Source: Serratia liquefaciens (GTDB lineage Bacteria > Pseudomonadota > Gammaproteobacteria > Enterobacterales > Enterobacteriaceae). From it: a stretch of DNA of 64,000 nucleotides. Position numbers and translations under genes: made by a program. Positions 33,285 to 42,803 of this stretch are shown piece after piece. The stretch is taken from positions 930,001 through 994,000 of the forward strand of contig NZ_CP088930.1 of NCBI RefSeq assembly GCF_027594825.1, in the 5' to 3' direction. Below the pieces are notes generated by a model that saw only the letters and a program-made list of their open reading frames with translations, was not told the origin of the DNA and searched no databases. The first letter of the stretch is position 1, and every line of letters starts with the position of its first letter.

Positions 33285-35357
33285 TCAGGTCGCCGGGCCG
33301 AAGTCCCCTTCCTGTCGCGCCACCAACGTCAGGATACTGTACAGCGCCACCGCCTGCTGATGCTGGTTGAGCACCTGAACATCCCACACCACCACGCCGT
33401 GCGGACGATCCTCCGCCGTTTTCTGCGGCTTGCGGATTTTCTTTTTGCAGGTCAGCCGCACCTGAAGGGTATCGCCAATCTTCACCGGCTCGATAAAGCG
33501 CAGGTTCTCCATGCCGTAGTTGGCAATCACCGGCCCGACGCCCGGATCGACAAACAGCCCGGCGGCAGCAGAAACCACAAAGTAGCCGTGCGCAACCCGC
33601 TCGCCAAACAACGATTCGGCCGCGCCGATCTTGTCCATATGGGCATAGAAGTGGTCGCCACTCAGGCAGGCAAAATTGACGATATCGGCCTCGGTCACGG
33701 TCCGCCGCGCCGTCAGCAGGCTTTCGCCCAGCCGCAGTTGCTCGAAGTATTTGCGGAACGGGTGTACCGGCTCTTCAATCACCGTCGCGCCGCGAACCCA
33801 CTCACGGCCGATCGCCGCCAGCATGGCTGGACTGCCCTGAATGGCCGTGCGTTGCATATAGTGTTTTACCGCGCGTAGCCCACCCAATTCTTCACCACCA
33901 CCGGCTCGTCCCGGCCCGCCGTGCACCAGCATTGGCAACGGAGAACCGTGGCCAGTGGACTCCACCGCCGCCTGTTGATCCAGGATCAGCATTCGGCCGT
34001 GCGCGCAGGCGGTAGCGCGGATAAAGCGCGTCGCCAGCGCCTCATCAGCGGTCACCAGGGAGCCCGCCAGGCTACCCTGGCCCATTAACGCCAGCTCAAT
34101 CGCCTGTTCGGTATGCTGATAGGGCATCAGCGTTGCCACCGGGCCGAATGCTTCGGTGCCATGCACCGCCTGATGGCTAAAGGGATCGGCACAGTACAAC
34201 AGCGTGGCCGGATAAAATGCCCCCTGCTGCACGCCTTCCCCGCTCACCTCCAGGTTATCCGTTCTCGCGCCGCACAACGGTTCGCAACCGTTATGCAGCA
34301 GGAAATCCACCTTCTGTTGCACGTCGTCGCGCTGCTCGCGGCTGACCAGGGCCCCCATCCGCACCTGTTCCAGTTTAGGATCGCCCACCGTGACGCCACT
34401 CAGCCGCTGCAACAGCGCCTGCTGTACCTCTGCCACCCGTTTCGCCGGCACGATAATCCGCCGGATTGCGGTACATTTTTGCCCAGCCTTGGCGGTCATC
34501 TCGCGGCACACTTCTTTGATAAACAGCGCAAACTCCGGCATCTGCGGCGTAACGTCCTCGCCCAGCACGCAGCAGTTGAGCGAGTCTGCCTCCATGGTGA
34601 AAGCAATCGACTTTTGCAACAGGCGCGGGTGCGCACGCAGCTGCTGACCGGTCTGCGCCGAGCCGGTAAAGGTCACCGCATCCTGATAATCCAGATGTTC
34701 AAACATATCGCCGACGCCGCCGCACACCAGCTGCAACGCGCCCTCCGGTACCAGACCGCTGTCGATAATCAGTCTGACCATCGCCTGCGTCAGCTGCGCC
34801 GTGGCGGTCGCCGGTTTAACGATCGCCGGCATGCCGGCCAACCAGGTGGGAGCCAGTTTTTCCAGCATCCCCCAGCAGGGAAAGTTAAAAGCATTGATAT
34901 GCAATGCCACACCAGGGCGTGAAGTCAGCACGTGTCGGGCGGCAAACTGCGCCTGTTTGGACAGCGGGATCAGTTCGTCTTCCGGCCACAGGGTATCGTC
35001 CGGCAGCTCGCGCCCAGCCAGCCCGGCGTAGGCAAACAGCGTGGCGATACCGCCTTCGATATCCACCCAGCCGTCACTGCGGGTCGCACCGGTCTGGTAC
35101 GAAATCTCATACAGCGTTTCTTTATTTGCCAGCAGGTGTTTAGCCACCGCTTTCATCATTTGCGCGCGCTGCTGGAAGGTCATCTGTGCCAGCGCCTTGC
35201 CGCCCTTGCTGCGCGCATATTCCAGACTGGCGGCCAGCGGTAGCCCGTCGGAACAAACCTGATACAGCGGTTGGCCGGTGACGGCATGGTGGATTTCACG
35301 GGCTTTGCCCTGCCCATACACCCAGGTGCCAGAAAGATAACTGTGTAGCTGCTGCAT
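33285..35357 (-). CDS. paaZ: Oxepin-CoA hydrolase / semialdehyde dehydrogenase bifunctional enzyme
   Basis: A 690-residue fusion (E. coli PaaZ is 681). The N-terminal part (about 1-520) is an aldehyde dehydrogenase: [19 protein letters not shown] region near 170, the glutamate in EADSLNC and the nucleophile in [11 protein letters not shown]. The C-terminal part (about 545-690) is a MaoC-type hot-dog hydratase with [14 protein letters not shown]. The hydratase opens the oxepin-CoA ring and the dehydrogenase oxidises the resulting aldehyde, yielding 3-oxo-5,6-didehydrosuberyl-CoA. It is divergent from paaA and ends beside convergent kdoO. ATG follows ggagga. Confidence 0.95.
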   Translation of the reverse strand: MQQLHSYLSGTWVYGQGKAREIHHAVTGQPLYQVCSDGLPLAASLEYARSKGGKALAQMTFQQRAQMMKAVAKHLLANKETLYEISYQTGATRSDGWVDIEGGIATLFAYAGLAGRELPDDTLWPEDELIPLSKQAQFAARHVLTSRPGVALHINAFNFPCWGMLEKLAPTWLAGMPAIVKPATATAQLTQAMVRLIIDSGLVPEGALQLVCGGVGDMFEHLDYQDAVTFTGSAQTGQQLRAHPRLLQKSIAFTMEADSLNCCVLGEDVTPQMPEFALFIKEVCREMTAKAGQKCTAIRRIIVPAKRVAEVQQALLQRLSGVTVGDPKLEQVRMGALVSREQRDDVQQKVDFLLHNGCEPLCGARTDNLEVSGEGVQQGAFYPATLLYCADPFSHQAVHGTEAFGPVATLMPYQHTEQAIELALMGQGSLAGSLVTADEALATRFIRATACAHGRMLILDQQAAVESTGHGSPLPMLVHGGPGRAGGGEELGGLRAVKHYMQRTAIQGSPAMLAAIGREWVRGATVIEEPVHPFRKYFEQLRLGESLLTARRTVTEADIVNFACLSGDHFYAHMDKIGAAESLFGERVAHGYFVVSAAAGLFVDPGVGPVIANYGMENLRFIEPVKIGDTLQVRLTCKKKIRKPQKTAEDRPHGVVVWDVQVLNQHQQAVALYSILTLVARQEGDFGPAT

Positions 35358-35544
35358 TTGCTCCTCCGGAATTCATAAATTTACACCACAATGATTAATT
35401 ACGTATCACATATTGTCCAGTTTTCGCCAGCCTGAAATTTAACAAAATAAAAACACCCAGGCGGTAGAACCGCTCAAACTCGGGTTTATCTCTCCCAAAT
35501 AAATTTTTAATATTATTAAAAAACAAACATATAAAAACACTCAT

Positions 35545-35560
35545 TGTGAGCGCACTCGCA
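35545..35560. promoter_or_regulatory. CRP-like site in the paaZ/paaA intergenic region
   Basis: tgtga-gcgcac-tcgca fits the TGTGA-N6-TCACA consensus with one mismatch. It is about 115 bp upstream of paaA and 188 bp from paaZ. Cyclic-AMP control of paa genes is known in E. coli. Confidence 0.5.
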
Positions 35561-35622
35561 AAACCACACAAATGTTGTTTGATCTTTTTGTTATCAGTTT
35601 GTAGCCTTATGGTTACGTAAAG

Positions 35623-35662
35623 TGATTCACATTTTTATATTCAATGTGAAAAATACGAATCA
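35623..35662. promoter_or_regulatory. Nested inverted repeats at the paaA promoter, likely PaaX operator
   Basis: tgattc (35623-35628) faces gaatca (35657-35662), matching the PaaX core tgattcg. A second perfect pair, ttcacatt/aatgtgaa (35626-35633, 35643-35650), lies inside. A probable -10 (tatatt, 35636-35641) sits between the arms, so bound repressor would block RNA polymerase. Confidence 0.5.
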
Positions 35663-35675
35663 CCAAGAGGCAAGC

Positions 35676-36614
35676 ATGACAACTGACTCGCAACATCAGC
35701 AGCACTTCGACGACAAAATCGCGGCGGATACCGCCATCGAGGCCAAAGACTGGATGCCGGATGCCTATCGCCAAAACCTGATCCGCCAGATTGGCCAGCA
35801 TGCCCATTCCGAAGTGGTCGGCATGTTGCCGGAGGCCAACTGGTTGACGCGTGCCCCGACTCTGCGCCGCAAGGCGGTGTTGCTGGCCAAGGTGCAGGAC
35901 GAAGCCGGGCATGGCCTGTACCTGTACAGCGCTGCTGAAACCCTGGGCTGCTCTCGTCAGGATATCTACCAGAAGATGCTCGACGGCAAGATGAAATACT
36001 CCTCGATCTTCAACTACCCGACGCTCAACTGGGCGGATATCGGCGTCATCGGCTGGTTGGTGGACGGCGCGGCTATCGTCAACCAGGTGGCGCTGTGTCG
36101 TGCATCCTACGGCCCCTATGCGCGGGCGATGGTGAAAATTTGCAAGGAAGAGAGCTTCCACCAGCGCCAAGGTTACGAAGCGGTCATGGCGATGGCCAAC
36201 GGCAGCGAGCAACAGAAGGCCATGCTGCAAGATGCGATTAACCGCTTCTGGTGGCCGGTACTGATGATGTTTGGGCCCAGCGACACCGATTCACCGCACA
36301 GCGCGCAGAGCATGGCCTGGAAAATCAAACGCCACAGCAACGATGAGTTACGGCAGAAATTTGTCGACAACACCGTCCCCCAGTTGGAAGCCCTGGGCAT
36401 GGTCGCGCCGGACGCCGATTTGACCTGGGACGAAGCCACCGGCCACTACCGCTTCGGCGAAATCGACTGGGGTGAACTGCATGAGGTGATCAAAGGACGT
36501 GGCCAGTGTAACCACGAACGGCTACAGGCCAAGCGCCGCGCTTGGGAAGAAGGTGCCTGGGTGCGCGATGGCGCTCTGGCCCACGCGTCAAAAAACACCT
36601 CAACCGCCGCATAA
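35676..36614 (+). CDS. paaA: 1,2-phenylacetyl-CoA epoxidase, catalytic subunit
   Basis: A 312-residue diiron subunit of the PaaABCE monooxygenase that forms the ring epoxide of phenylacetyl-CoA. Diiron motifs [13 protein letters not shown] and [12 protein letters not shown] are present. The frame runs from ATG at 35676, preceded by aagaggc, giving the usual length; an earlier in-frame codon adds 18 residues with no similarity. It is the first gene of the paaABCDEFGHIJK operon. Confidence 0.96.
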   Translation: MTTDSQHQQHFDDKIAADTAIEAKDWMPDAYRQNLIRQIGQHAHSEVVGMLPEANWLTRAPTLRRKAVLLAKVQDEAGHGLYLYSAAETLGCSRQDIYQKMLDGKMKYSSIFNYPTLNWADIGVIGWLVDGAAIVNQVALCRASYGPYARAMVKICKEESFHQRQGYEAVMAMANGSEQQKAMLQDAINRFWWPVLMMFGPSDTDSPHSAQSMAWKIKRHSNDELRQKFVDNTVPQLEALGMVAPDADLTWDEATGHYRFGEIDWGELHEVIKGRGQCNHERLQAKRRAWEEGAWVRDGALAHASKNTSTAA

Positions 36615-36621
36615 GGAACCG

Positions 36622-36912
36622 ATGATGACACATGCCCAATGGCCTCTGTATGAAGTGTTTATCCGCAGCAAGCAAGGGCTGGCACACCGTCACGTCGGCA
36701 GCCTGCACGCCGCCGATGACCAGATGGCGCTGGAAAACGCCCGCGATGCCTATACCCGCCGCAACGAGGGCTGCTCAATCTGGGTGGTGCAATCCTGCCA
36801 CCTGATCGCCTCGCAACCGGAAGACCGTGAAGCCTTTTTCGATCCGTCCGATGACAAGATTTACCGTCATCCGACGTTCTACACCATTCCCGACGGCATC
36901 AAGAACATGTAG
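36622..36912 (+). CDS. paaB: 1,2-phenylacetyl-CoA epoxidase, subunit B
   Basis: A 96-residue subunit that bridges the PaaA-PaaC assembly. It reads WPLYEVFIRSKQGLAHRHVGSLHAADDQMALENARDAYTRR and ends FYTIPDGIKNM, very close to E. coli PaaB. Two ATG codons in a row (36622 and 36625) make the exact start uncertain by one residue; aaggaacc precedes. The gene starts 7 bp after paaA. Confidence 0.93.
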   Translation: MMTHAQWPLYEVFIRSKQGLAHRHVGSLHAADDQMALENARDAYTRRNEGCSIWVVQSCHLIASQPEDREAFFDPSDDKIYRHPTFYTIPDGIKNM

Positions 36913-36920
36913 GGGCGACC

Positions 36921-37682
36921 ATGACCTTCAATAACGATCCACTCGTCACCTATGTCCTGCGTCAGGGCGATACGCCGCTGATCCTCGCCCAGCGCTTGTG
37001 CGCCTGGTGCGGCCACGCGCCGGAACTGGAGATCGACCTGGCGCTGGCCAATATCGGTCTGGACTTGCTGGGCCAGGCGCGCAATTTTCTCGGTTATGCC
37101 GCCGAACTGGCCGGACCGCCATTCAACGAAGACCGGCTGGCCTTTGGTCGTGACGAACGTGAGTTCCATAACCTGCTGCTGGCGGAACAGCCGAACGGCG
37201 GCTTCAACGACACTCTGGTGCGACAGTTCCTGATGGACGCCTACCATGTGCAGCTGCATCAGGCTTTGAGCCACAGTCGCGATGCGCAACTCGCCGCTAT
37301 CGCCGCCAAGTCACTGAAGGAGGCGCATTACCACCTGCGTTTCAGCCGTGGCTGGATGATCCGTCTGGGTGACGGCAGCCCCGTCAGCCACCAAAAAATT
37401 CAGCAGTCGCTGGACGGCCTGTGGCGTTTTACCGCCGAACTGTTCTACGCCGATGAGCTGGAACGCCAACTGGCGGAACAGGGCATCGCCGTCGATCCGC
37501 GCCAGCTTGAGGCACCGTGGCTGGCGCTGGTTGAAGAAACGCTGCAGCAGGCCACCCTGACGCTGCCGGCAGAGCAGGCGTTCCGCCACGGCGGCAAGCA
37601 GGGGCGGCACAGCGAACATCTCGGACCGCTGCTGGCCGAGATGCAGTTTCTGCAACGCGCCTATCCCAATGCGAACTGGTAA
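36921..37682 (+). CDS. paaC: 1,2-phenylacetyl-CoA epoxidase, structural subunit C
   Basis: A 253-residue ferritin-like subunit that pairs with PaaA but has lost the iron-binding set, a stabilising rather than catalytic role. Motifs: YVLRQGDTPLILAQRLCAWCGHAPELEID, LGQARNFLGYAAEL and LKEAHYHLRFSRGWM. ATG at 36921 follows aggggcg. It lies in the operon, 8 bp after paaB. Confidence 0.93.
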   Translation: MTFNNDPLVTYVLRQGDTPLILAQRLCAWCGHAPELEIDLALANIGLDLLGQARNFLGYAAELAGPPFNEDRLAFGRDEREFHNLLLAEQPNGGFNDTLVRQFLMDAYHVQLHQALSHSRDAQLAAIAAKSLKEAHYHLRFSRGWMIRLGDGSPVSHQKIQQSLDGLWRFTAELFYADELERQLAEQGIAVDPRQLEAPWLALVEETLQQATLTLPAEQAFRHGGKQGRHSEHLGPLLAEMQFLQRAYPNANW

Positions 37683-37691
37683 GGGGGGGCG

Positions 37692-38189
37692 ATGAATATT
37701 ACCCGACTGCAGGCCGCGGAAATCCCGCAAATCTGGCACTGCCTGCAACAGATCAGCGATCCGGAACTGCCGGTGCTGTCGATTACCGATCTGGGCATGG
37801 TTCGCGACGTTAAAGCCGACGGCGACGGCTGGCGCATTACCTTTACGCCAACCTACTCCGGTTGCCCCGCCACCGAGTTTCTGCTCGAAGCCATCGAGCA
37901 GCGGCTGGCCGAGGCCGGCTTTGCCCCGGTCAAAGTGGACATTCGTCTCAGTCCGGCGTGGACCACCGACTGGATGAACGCCTCGGCGCGCGAACGGCTG
38001 CGTGAATACGGCGTTGCGCCGCCACAGGGCCATACCTGCGACAAACCGCAGGCTGCAGGCCCGGTGCCCTGCCCGCGCTGCGGCAGCACCCACAGCGAGA
38101 AAATCAGCGAATTCGGCTCCACCGCCTGCAAAGCGCTGTATCGCTGCTGCGATTGCCGCGAACCCTTCGACTATTTCAAATGCATTTAG
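37692..38189 (+). CDS. paaD: Epoxidase maturation factor
   Basis: A 165-residue protein. The N-terminal domain (about 1-100) is a DUF59/SufT-like fold with CPATEFLLEAIEQRL. The C-terminal tail has a zinc-finger-like pattern of cysteines (CPRCGS, CKAL, CCDC). It is needed for phenylacetate growth, perhaps for iron-sulfur or epoxidase assembly. ATG at 37692 follows aagggggg. Ends 14 bp before paaE. Confidence 0.93.
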   Translation: MNITRLQAAEIPQIWHCLQQISDPELPVLSITDLGMVRDVKADGDGWRITFTPTYSGCPATEFLLEAIEQRLAEAGFAPVKVDIRLSPAWTTDWMNASARERLREYGVAPPQGHTCDKPQAAGPVPCPRCGSTHSEKISEFGSTACKALYRCCDCREPFDYFKCI

Positions 38190-38203
38190 GAGCGCAGAAA
38201 ACC

Positions 38204-39262
38204 ATGACGGTCTTCCATCGCCTGAACGTCGCCGCCATCGAGCGCGAAACGCCGGACGCCGTAGCTATCACTCTGCGCGTGCCCGAAGAGCTGAAAAGTC
38301 ATTACTGCTACACCCCCGGCCAACATCTGACGCTAAAGGCGCAGGTGGATGGCGAAGAGCTGCGCCGCTGCTACTCCATCTGCAGCGCTCCTCAGGAAGG
38401 GCTGCTGCAGATCGGCGTTAAAGCCATCCATCAGGGCCGCTTTTCCTCGTTCGTTAACCGACTGCTGAAAGTCGGCGACGCACTGGAGGTGATGGTGCCG
38501 CAGGGCCGTTTCGGCTATCAGCCACGGGCGGAAAACAGCGGCGACTATCTGGCGATTGCCGCCGGTTCCGGCATCACGCCGATGCTGTCGATCATCAAAG
38601 CCACCCTGCAACTTGAACCGCACAGCAGTTTTACGCTGATTTACGGCAACCGCAGCAGCCGTTCGGTGATGTTCAAAGAGACGCTGTCCGATCTGAAAAA
38701 CCGCTACCCGCAACGTTTTCAGCCGCTGTATCTGTTCAGCCAGGAGAACCTCGACAGCCCGCTGCTCAGTGGGCGCATCGATCGCGAGCGGCTGTTGGCG
38801 ATCGGCGGCGCCCTGCTGGATTACCGCGACTATGACCATGCCTTTATCTGCGGCCCCCAAACCATGATGGACGACGCCCAAAGCGTGCTGGAACAGGCCG
38901 GCTTACCCGCCGAGCGAATCCACAGCGAGCGCTTTAACACCAGCGGCGTGGTCGCCCGCCCGGTCAACGACACCCCGCGCAACGCCACGCGGGTGGCGAT
39001 TTTGCTCGACGGCCGCCGGTTGGATATCGAGGTCGGCTCGCAGGACGACAGCATTCTGGACGCGGCGTTGCGCCAGGGAGCCGATCTTCCCTATGCCTGC
39101 AAAGGCGGCGTGTGCGCCACCTGCAAGTGCCGGTTAAAAGCCGGTCAGGTGGACATGGCCGTCAACTACAGCCTGGAGCCGGATCAACTCGCGGCAGGCT
39201 ACGTATTGAGCTGCCAGTCGTGGCCACGCGGTGACGGTGTGGTGCTGGACTTTGACGTATAG
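38204..39262 (+). CDS. paaE: 1,2-phenylacetyl-CoA epoxidase, reductase subunit
   Basis: A 352-residue reductase that passes electrons from NADPH to the diiron subunit. The FAD site RCYSICSAP is near residue 53; the NAD-binding segment GSGITPMLSIIKATL and CGPQTMMDDA follow. A C-terminal plant-type 2Fe-2S cluster is built by CKGGVCATCKCRL and the later LSCQSWP. ATG at 38204 follows ggagcgcagaaaacc. Confidence 0.95.
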   Translation: MTVFHRLNVAAIERETPDAVAITLRVPEELKSHYCYTPGQHLTLKAQVDGEELRRCYSICSAPQEGLLQIGVKAIHQGRFSSFVNRLLKVGDALEVMVPQGRFGYQPRAENSGDYLAIAAGSGITPMLSIIKATLQLEPHSSFTLIYGNRSSRSVMFKETLSDLKNRYPQRFQPLYLFSQENLDSPLLSGRIDRERLLAIGGALLDYRDYDHAFICGPQTMMDDAQSVLEQAGLPAERIHSERFNTSGVVARPVNDTPRNATRVAILLDGRRLDIEVGSQDDSILDAALRQGADLPYACKGGVCATCKCRLKAGQVDMAVNYSLEPDQLAAGYVLSCQSWPRGDGVVLDFDV

Positions 39263-39271
39263 GAGCCACCA

Positions 39272-40045
39272 ATGGAAACCCCTTTGATCCTGCAACATCG
39301 CCAGGCGCGCGTGCTGACGCTGGAACTGCACCGTCCACCAGCGCGCAATGCCCTGAACACCCCCTGTCTGGAGCAGTTGGTTGACTTGCTGGAACAGGCC
39401 GATGCCGATACCGGCGTGGGTGCCGTGGTGATTACCGGTGCGCCGCGTTTCTTTGCCGCCGGAGCCGATCTGCACGAGCTGCAACAGCAAGATCTGCCGG
39501 CTACGCTGACGGATCGCCGCCCGCTGTTGTGGCAACGGCTGGCGCAGTTCAGTAAACCGCTGCTGGCGGCAGTCAACGGCTATGCGCTCGGCGCCGGCTG
39601 CGAACTGGCGCTGGCCTGCGACATCGTCATTTGCGGCGAAAGCGCCCGCTTTGGCCTGCCGGAAATCACCCTCGGCCTGATGCCAGGGGCCGGCGGCACT
39701 CAGCGTTTGATTCGCTGCGTCGGTAAATCCTGCGCCAGTCAGATGGTGCTGAGCGGCGAGGCCATTAACGCCTCGCGTGCATTGCAGTGCGGATTGGTCA
39801 GCGAAGTATGCGTCGACGCGCTGACGCTGGAACGCGCACAGCAGATCGCCGAACGCATCAGCCAACAGGCCCCGCTGGCACTGCGCGCCGCCAAACAGGC
39901 GCTGAAACAGGCGGAGGAAATCGGCCTCAGCCAGGGGCTGCTCATCGAACGCCAGCAGTTTGCCACTCTGGCCGCCACCGACGATCGCCGCGAGGGCATC
40001 GCCGCCTTCTTCGAAAAACGTACGCCAAACTATCAGGGGCGCTGA
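39272..40045 (+). CDS. paaF: 2,3-dehydroadipyl-CoA hydratase
   Basis: A 257-residue crotonase-fold enzyme, 9 bp after paaE. The oxyanion-hole segments FFAAGADLHEL and GYALGAGCELALACDIV are present, and GLMPGAGGTQRLIRCVG carries the catalytic glutamate region. It hydrates the unsaturated C6-CoA intermediate in the beta-oxidation-like part of the pathway. ATG follows aggagcc. Confidence 0.92.
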   Translation: METPLILQHRQARVLTLELHRPPARNALNTPCLEQLVDLLEQADADTGVGAVVITGAPRFFAAGADLHELQQQDLPATLTDRRPLLWQRLAQFSKPLLAAVNGYALGAGCELALACDIVICGESARFGLPEITLGLMPGAGGTQRLIRCVGKSCASQMVLSGEAINASRALQCGLVSEVCVDALTLERAQQIAERISQQAPLALRAAKQALKQAEEIGLSQGLLIERQQFATLAATDDRREGIAAFFEKRTPNYQGR

Positions 40046-40048
40046 TTT

Positions 40049-40840
40049 ATGGAAAACGCATTGATTCTCACCCACCTTGAAGCCGGGGTGCTGACGCTGA
40101 CCCTCAATCGGCCAGACCGGCTCAATAGCTTCAACGACGAGATGCACCGCCAACTGAGCGAAGCCTTGACCCTCGCCGAGCGGGACGAAACCGTACGCTG
40201 CTTGTTGATCACCGGCGCGGGGCGTGGCTTTTGCGCCGGGCAGGATCTGAACGATCGCAACGTCAGCGTCGAACAGCAGGCGCCGGATCTCGGCCTGTCG
40301 GTAGAGCGTTTTTACAATCCGCTGATCCGTCGTCTGACCGCCCTGCCAAAGCCGGTGGTGTGCGCCGTCAACGGTGTGGCAGCGGGGGCCGGCGCAGCGC
40401 TGGCACTGGCCTGCGATATCGTGATCGCCGCCGATAACGCCCATTTTATTCAGTCTTTCTGTCGTCTGGGGCTGGTGCCGGACTCCGGCGGCAGCTGGTT
40501 CCTGCCCCGCCTGGCTGGCCACGCCCGCGCCATGGGCATGGCGCTGCTGGGGGATAAAGTCAGCGCACAGCAGGCGCTGGCATGGGGCATGATCTGGCAG
40601 GTGGTAGCGGCGGACCAACTGGCCGCCACCGGCCAAACGCTGGCACAACACCTGGCCACCCAACCCACTTACGGATTGGGACTGATTAAAAAAGCCCTTT
40701 ACAGCTCGGCGAACAATACCCTCGATCAGCAGCTCGATCTGGAGCGCGACCTGCAGCGCCTCGGCGGTCGCAGCGACGACTACCGCGAAGGCGTCAGTGC
40801 CTTCTTCGCCAAACGTACCCCTAATTTCAGCGGGAAATAA
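40049..40840 (+). CDS. paaG: 1,2-epoxyphenylacetyl-CoA isomerase
   Basis: A 263-residue crotonase-family enzyme that turns the epoxide into oxepin-CoA. GRGFCAGQDLNDRNV supplies the oxyanion loop, and RLGLVPDSGGSWFLPRLAG replaces the glutamate of hydratases by Asp, as in known PaaG. It starts 3 bp after paaF and 2 bp before paaH, so it is tightly coupled. Confidence 0.93.
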   Translation: MENALILTHLEAGVLTLTLNRPDRLNSFNDEMHRQLSEALTLAERDETVRCLLITGAGRGFCAGQDLNDRNVSVEQQAPDLGLSVERFYNPLIRRLTALPKPVVCAVNGVAAGAGAALALACDIVIAADNAHFIQSFCRLGLVPDSGGSWFLPRLAGHARAMGMALLGDKVSAQQALAWGMIWQVVAADQLAATGQTLAQHLATQPTYGLGLIKKALYSSANNTLDQQLDLERDLQRLGGRSDDYREGVSAFFAKRTPNFSGK

Positions 40841-40842
40841 TC

Positions 40843-42363
40843 ATGAGCCTGCCGAACGTCAACGCAAGGGTCGCCGTGATTGGCGCAGGAACCATGGGCA
40901 TCGGCATCGCCCAGGTGGCGGCCGGGGCCGGGCATCCGGTGTGGCTGTTTGATATCGATGCCGCCGCCGCCCGGCAGGCGCTAGATGCGTTAGGCCAACG
41001 CCTGCGCCAGAGGGTCGAGTCCGGCAAGGCCGACGCCGAAGCCACCGCGGCCCTGTTGGCCCGTATTCAGCCGGTCGAGTCGCTTGACCAGTTGGCCGAT
41101 AGCGCACTGGTGATAGAAGCGGTGGCGGAAAAACTGGCGATCAAACAGAGCCTGTTTCGTGAGCTGGAAGCGCTGTGTTCCCCCGCCGCACTGTTCGCCA
41201 GCAACACTTCATCGCTGTCGATTACCGCCATCGGCGGTGCGCTGCGCCATCCACAGCGCCTGGCCGGTTTGCACTTCTTCAACCCGGCTCCGGTGATGAA
41301 GCTGGTCGAGATCGTCAGCGGGTTGGACACCAGCGCCGAAACCGTTGCCGAGCTGCAGGCGCTGACCCGGCAATGGGGCAAACAAAGCGTGCTGTGCCGT
41401 TCCACGCCCGGCTTTATCGTTAACCGCGTGGCGCGACCTTTTTACGCCGAAACCCTGCGCGCCCTCGAAGAACAGGTCGCCGACGCCGCCACGCTGGATG
41501 CGGTGATGCGCGACGCAGGCGGCTTTGCCATGGGGCCACTGCAACTGACCGATATGATTGGTCAGGACATCAATTACGCCGTCACCGAATCGGTGTTTCA
41601 GGCTTTCTTCCAGGATCCGCGCTTTACGCCATCTTTGGTGCAGCAGGAACGGGTAGTCGCCGGGCGTCTGGGCCGCAAAAGCGGGTGCGGCTTTTATCGC
41701 TATGACAAACAGGCACCGCCGCAAATTGTCGCCGGCTTGCCTGCTTCCTGTGGGGAATTGCCGCACAGCATCAAGCTGCACGGCGACGCGGCAGGGGTCA
41801 CTCTGCTGGCCGAGTTACTGGCAGGAAATGCGGAGGCGATCATACAACCCGGCCAGACCAGTGCTTTTGCCCAGATCGATGAAGTTACATTTATGTTAAC
41901 AAATGGTAAAACAGCCAGCCAGGTCGCCGATGAAACCGGAACTCCCGTGGTGCTGTTTGATCTGTCCGCCCAGTATGTCCAGGCCTCCGCCGTCGCCATC
42001 AGTTGTGCGGCGCAAAACGATGCCCGGCACAACGCCACTGTGGTACGTCTGCTGCAATCCCTTGGCAAGAAAGTGATCCTGTTGCCGGACTACCCTGGCC
42101 TGCTGGTGATGCGCACCCTCGCCATGTTGGCGAATGAAGCGCTCGACGTGGTGAACAAGGGCGTCGCCAGCGCCGCCGATACCGACCACGCCATGCGCTG
42201 CGGGGTTAACTACCCGCGCGGCCCGCTGGAATGGGGGGCGTCCTTGGGCTGGCGACACATCCTGACCACGCTGGAAAATCTGCAGCGCTTCTACGGCGAA
42301 CCCCGCTATCGCCCGATGCCGCTGCTGCGCCACTACGCATCCCTTTCTTCAGGAGCCCAATGA
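40843..42363 (+). CDS. paaH: 3-hydroxyadipyl-CoA dehydrogenase
   Basis: A 506-residue NAD-dependent 3-hydroxyacyl-CoA dehydrogenase. The Rossmann motif IGAGTMGIGIAQ lies at 14-25, and HFFNPAPVMKLVEIVSG and a second dehydrogenase-like domain (residues 300-500 with GVNYPRGPLEWG) follow. It oxidises 3-hydroxyadipyl-CoA to 3-oxoadipyl-CoA. Its stop overlaps the start of paaI (atga). Confidence 0.94.
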   Translation: MSLPNVNARVAVIGAGTMGIGIAQVAAGAGHPVWLFDIDAAAARQALDALGQRLRQRVESGKADAEATAALLARIQPVESLDQLADSALVIEAVAEKLAIKQSLFRELEALCSPAALFASNTSSLSITAIGGALRHPQRLAGLHFFNPAPVMKLVEIVSGLDTSAETVAELQALTRQWGKQSVLCRSTPGFIVNRVARPFYAETLRALEEQVADAATLDAVMRDAGGFAMGPLQLTDMIGQDINYAVTESVFQAFFQDPRFTPSLVQQERVVAGRLGRKSGCGFYRYDKQAPPQIVAGLPASCGELPHSIKLHGDAAGVTLLAELLAGNAEAIIQPGQTSAFAQIDEVTFMLTNGKTASQVADETGTPVVLFDLSAQYVQASAVAISCAAQNDARHNATVVRLLQSLGKKVILLPDYPGLLVMRTLAMLANEALDVVNKGVASAADTDHAMRCGVNYPRGPLEWGASLGWRHILTTLENLQRFYGEPRYRPMPLLRHYASLSSGAQ

Positions 42364-42803
42364 TGAATGCCAATACGCCCCACGCGCTGGCGCAACGCTG
42401 CGCCGAACAGATGTTTCAGCAGGACACCTGCGCCCAGGCGATGGGCATGCGGGTGGATGCCGTCGACGCCGGGTTCGCCAAAGTCAGCATGACCGTCGGG
42501 CCGCAGATGCTCAACGGCCACCAGACCTGCCACGGCGGGCAGCTGTTCAGCCTGGCGGACACCGCTTTCGCCTACGCCTGCAACAGCCAGGGGCTGGCGG
42601 CGGTAGCATCCGGCTGCAGCATAGACTTTATCCGCCCGGCGCTGGCCGGCGATCGCCTGACGGCCAGCGCCGAGGTGCGCCATCAGGGCAAAACCACCGG
42701 GCTGTATGACGTGGAGATTGTCAATCAACTAGGCAAGACCGTCGCCTGGTTCCGCGGCCGCGCACATCGGCTCGGTCACGCCATTTTAGGGGAGCAAGCA
42801 TGA
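42360..42803 (+). CDS. paaI: Hydroxyphenylacetyl-CoA thioesterase
   Basis: A 147-residue hot-dog thioesterase. The signature [27 protein letters not shown] contains the catalytic Asp, and [18 protein letters not shown] follows, as in E. coli PaaI. It frees CoA from blocked or reactive intermediates. ATG at 42360 overlaps the paaH stop, and its own stop overlaps paaJ (atga), so expression is coupled. Confidence 0.93.
   Translation: MMNANTPHALAQRCAEQMFQQDTCAQAMGMRVDAVDAGFAKVSMTVGPQMLNGHQTCHGGQLFSLADTAFAYACNSQGLAAVASGCSIDFIRPALAGDRLTASAEVRHQGKTTGLYDVEIVNQLGKTVAWFRGRAHRLGHAILGEQA

Larger units (their letters stand above)
35358..35675. promoter_or_regulatory. Divergent paaZ/paaA control region
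   Basis: A 318-bp AT-rich intergenic region between the two divergent paa transcripts. It contains a CRP-type site (35545-35560) and, near paaA, two overlapping inverted repeats that fit PaaX control (listed separately). E. coli paaZ and paaA promoters are also divergent and controlled by PaaX, CRP and IHF. An AT-rich kink region near 35445-35530 could bind IHF, but no exact consensus is seen. Confidence 0.6.

Noticed and set aside
39134..40663. A 509-codon open frame on the minus strand, antisense to paaF and paaG
   Set aside because: It is rich in Gln, Ala, His and Arg, as expected from the complement of GC-rich coding DNA, has no membrane or domain pattern and no ribosome site. The plus-strand crotonase genes explain the region fully.
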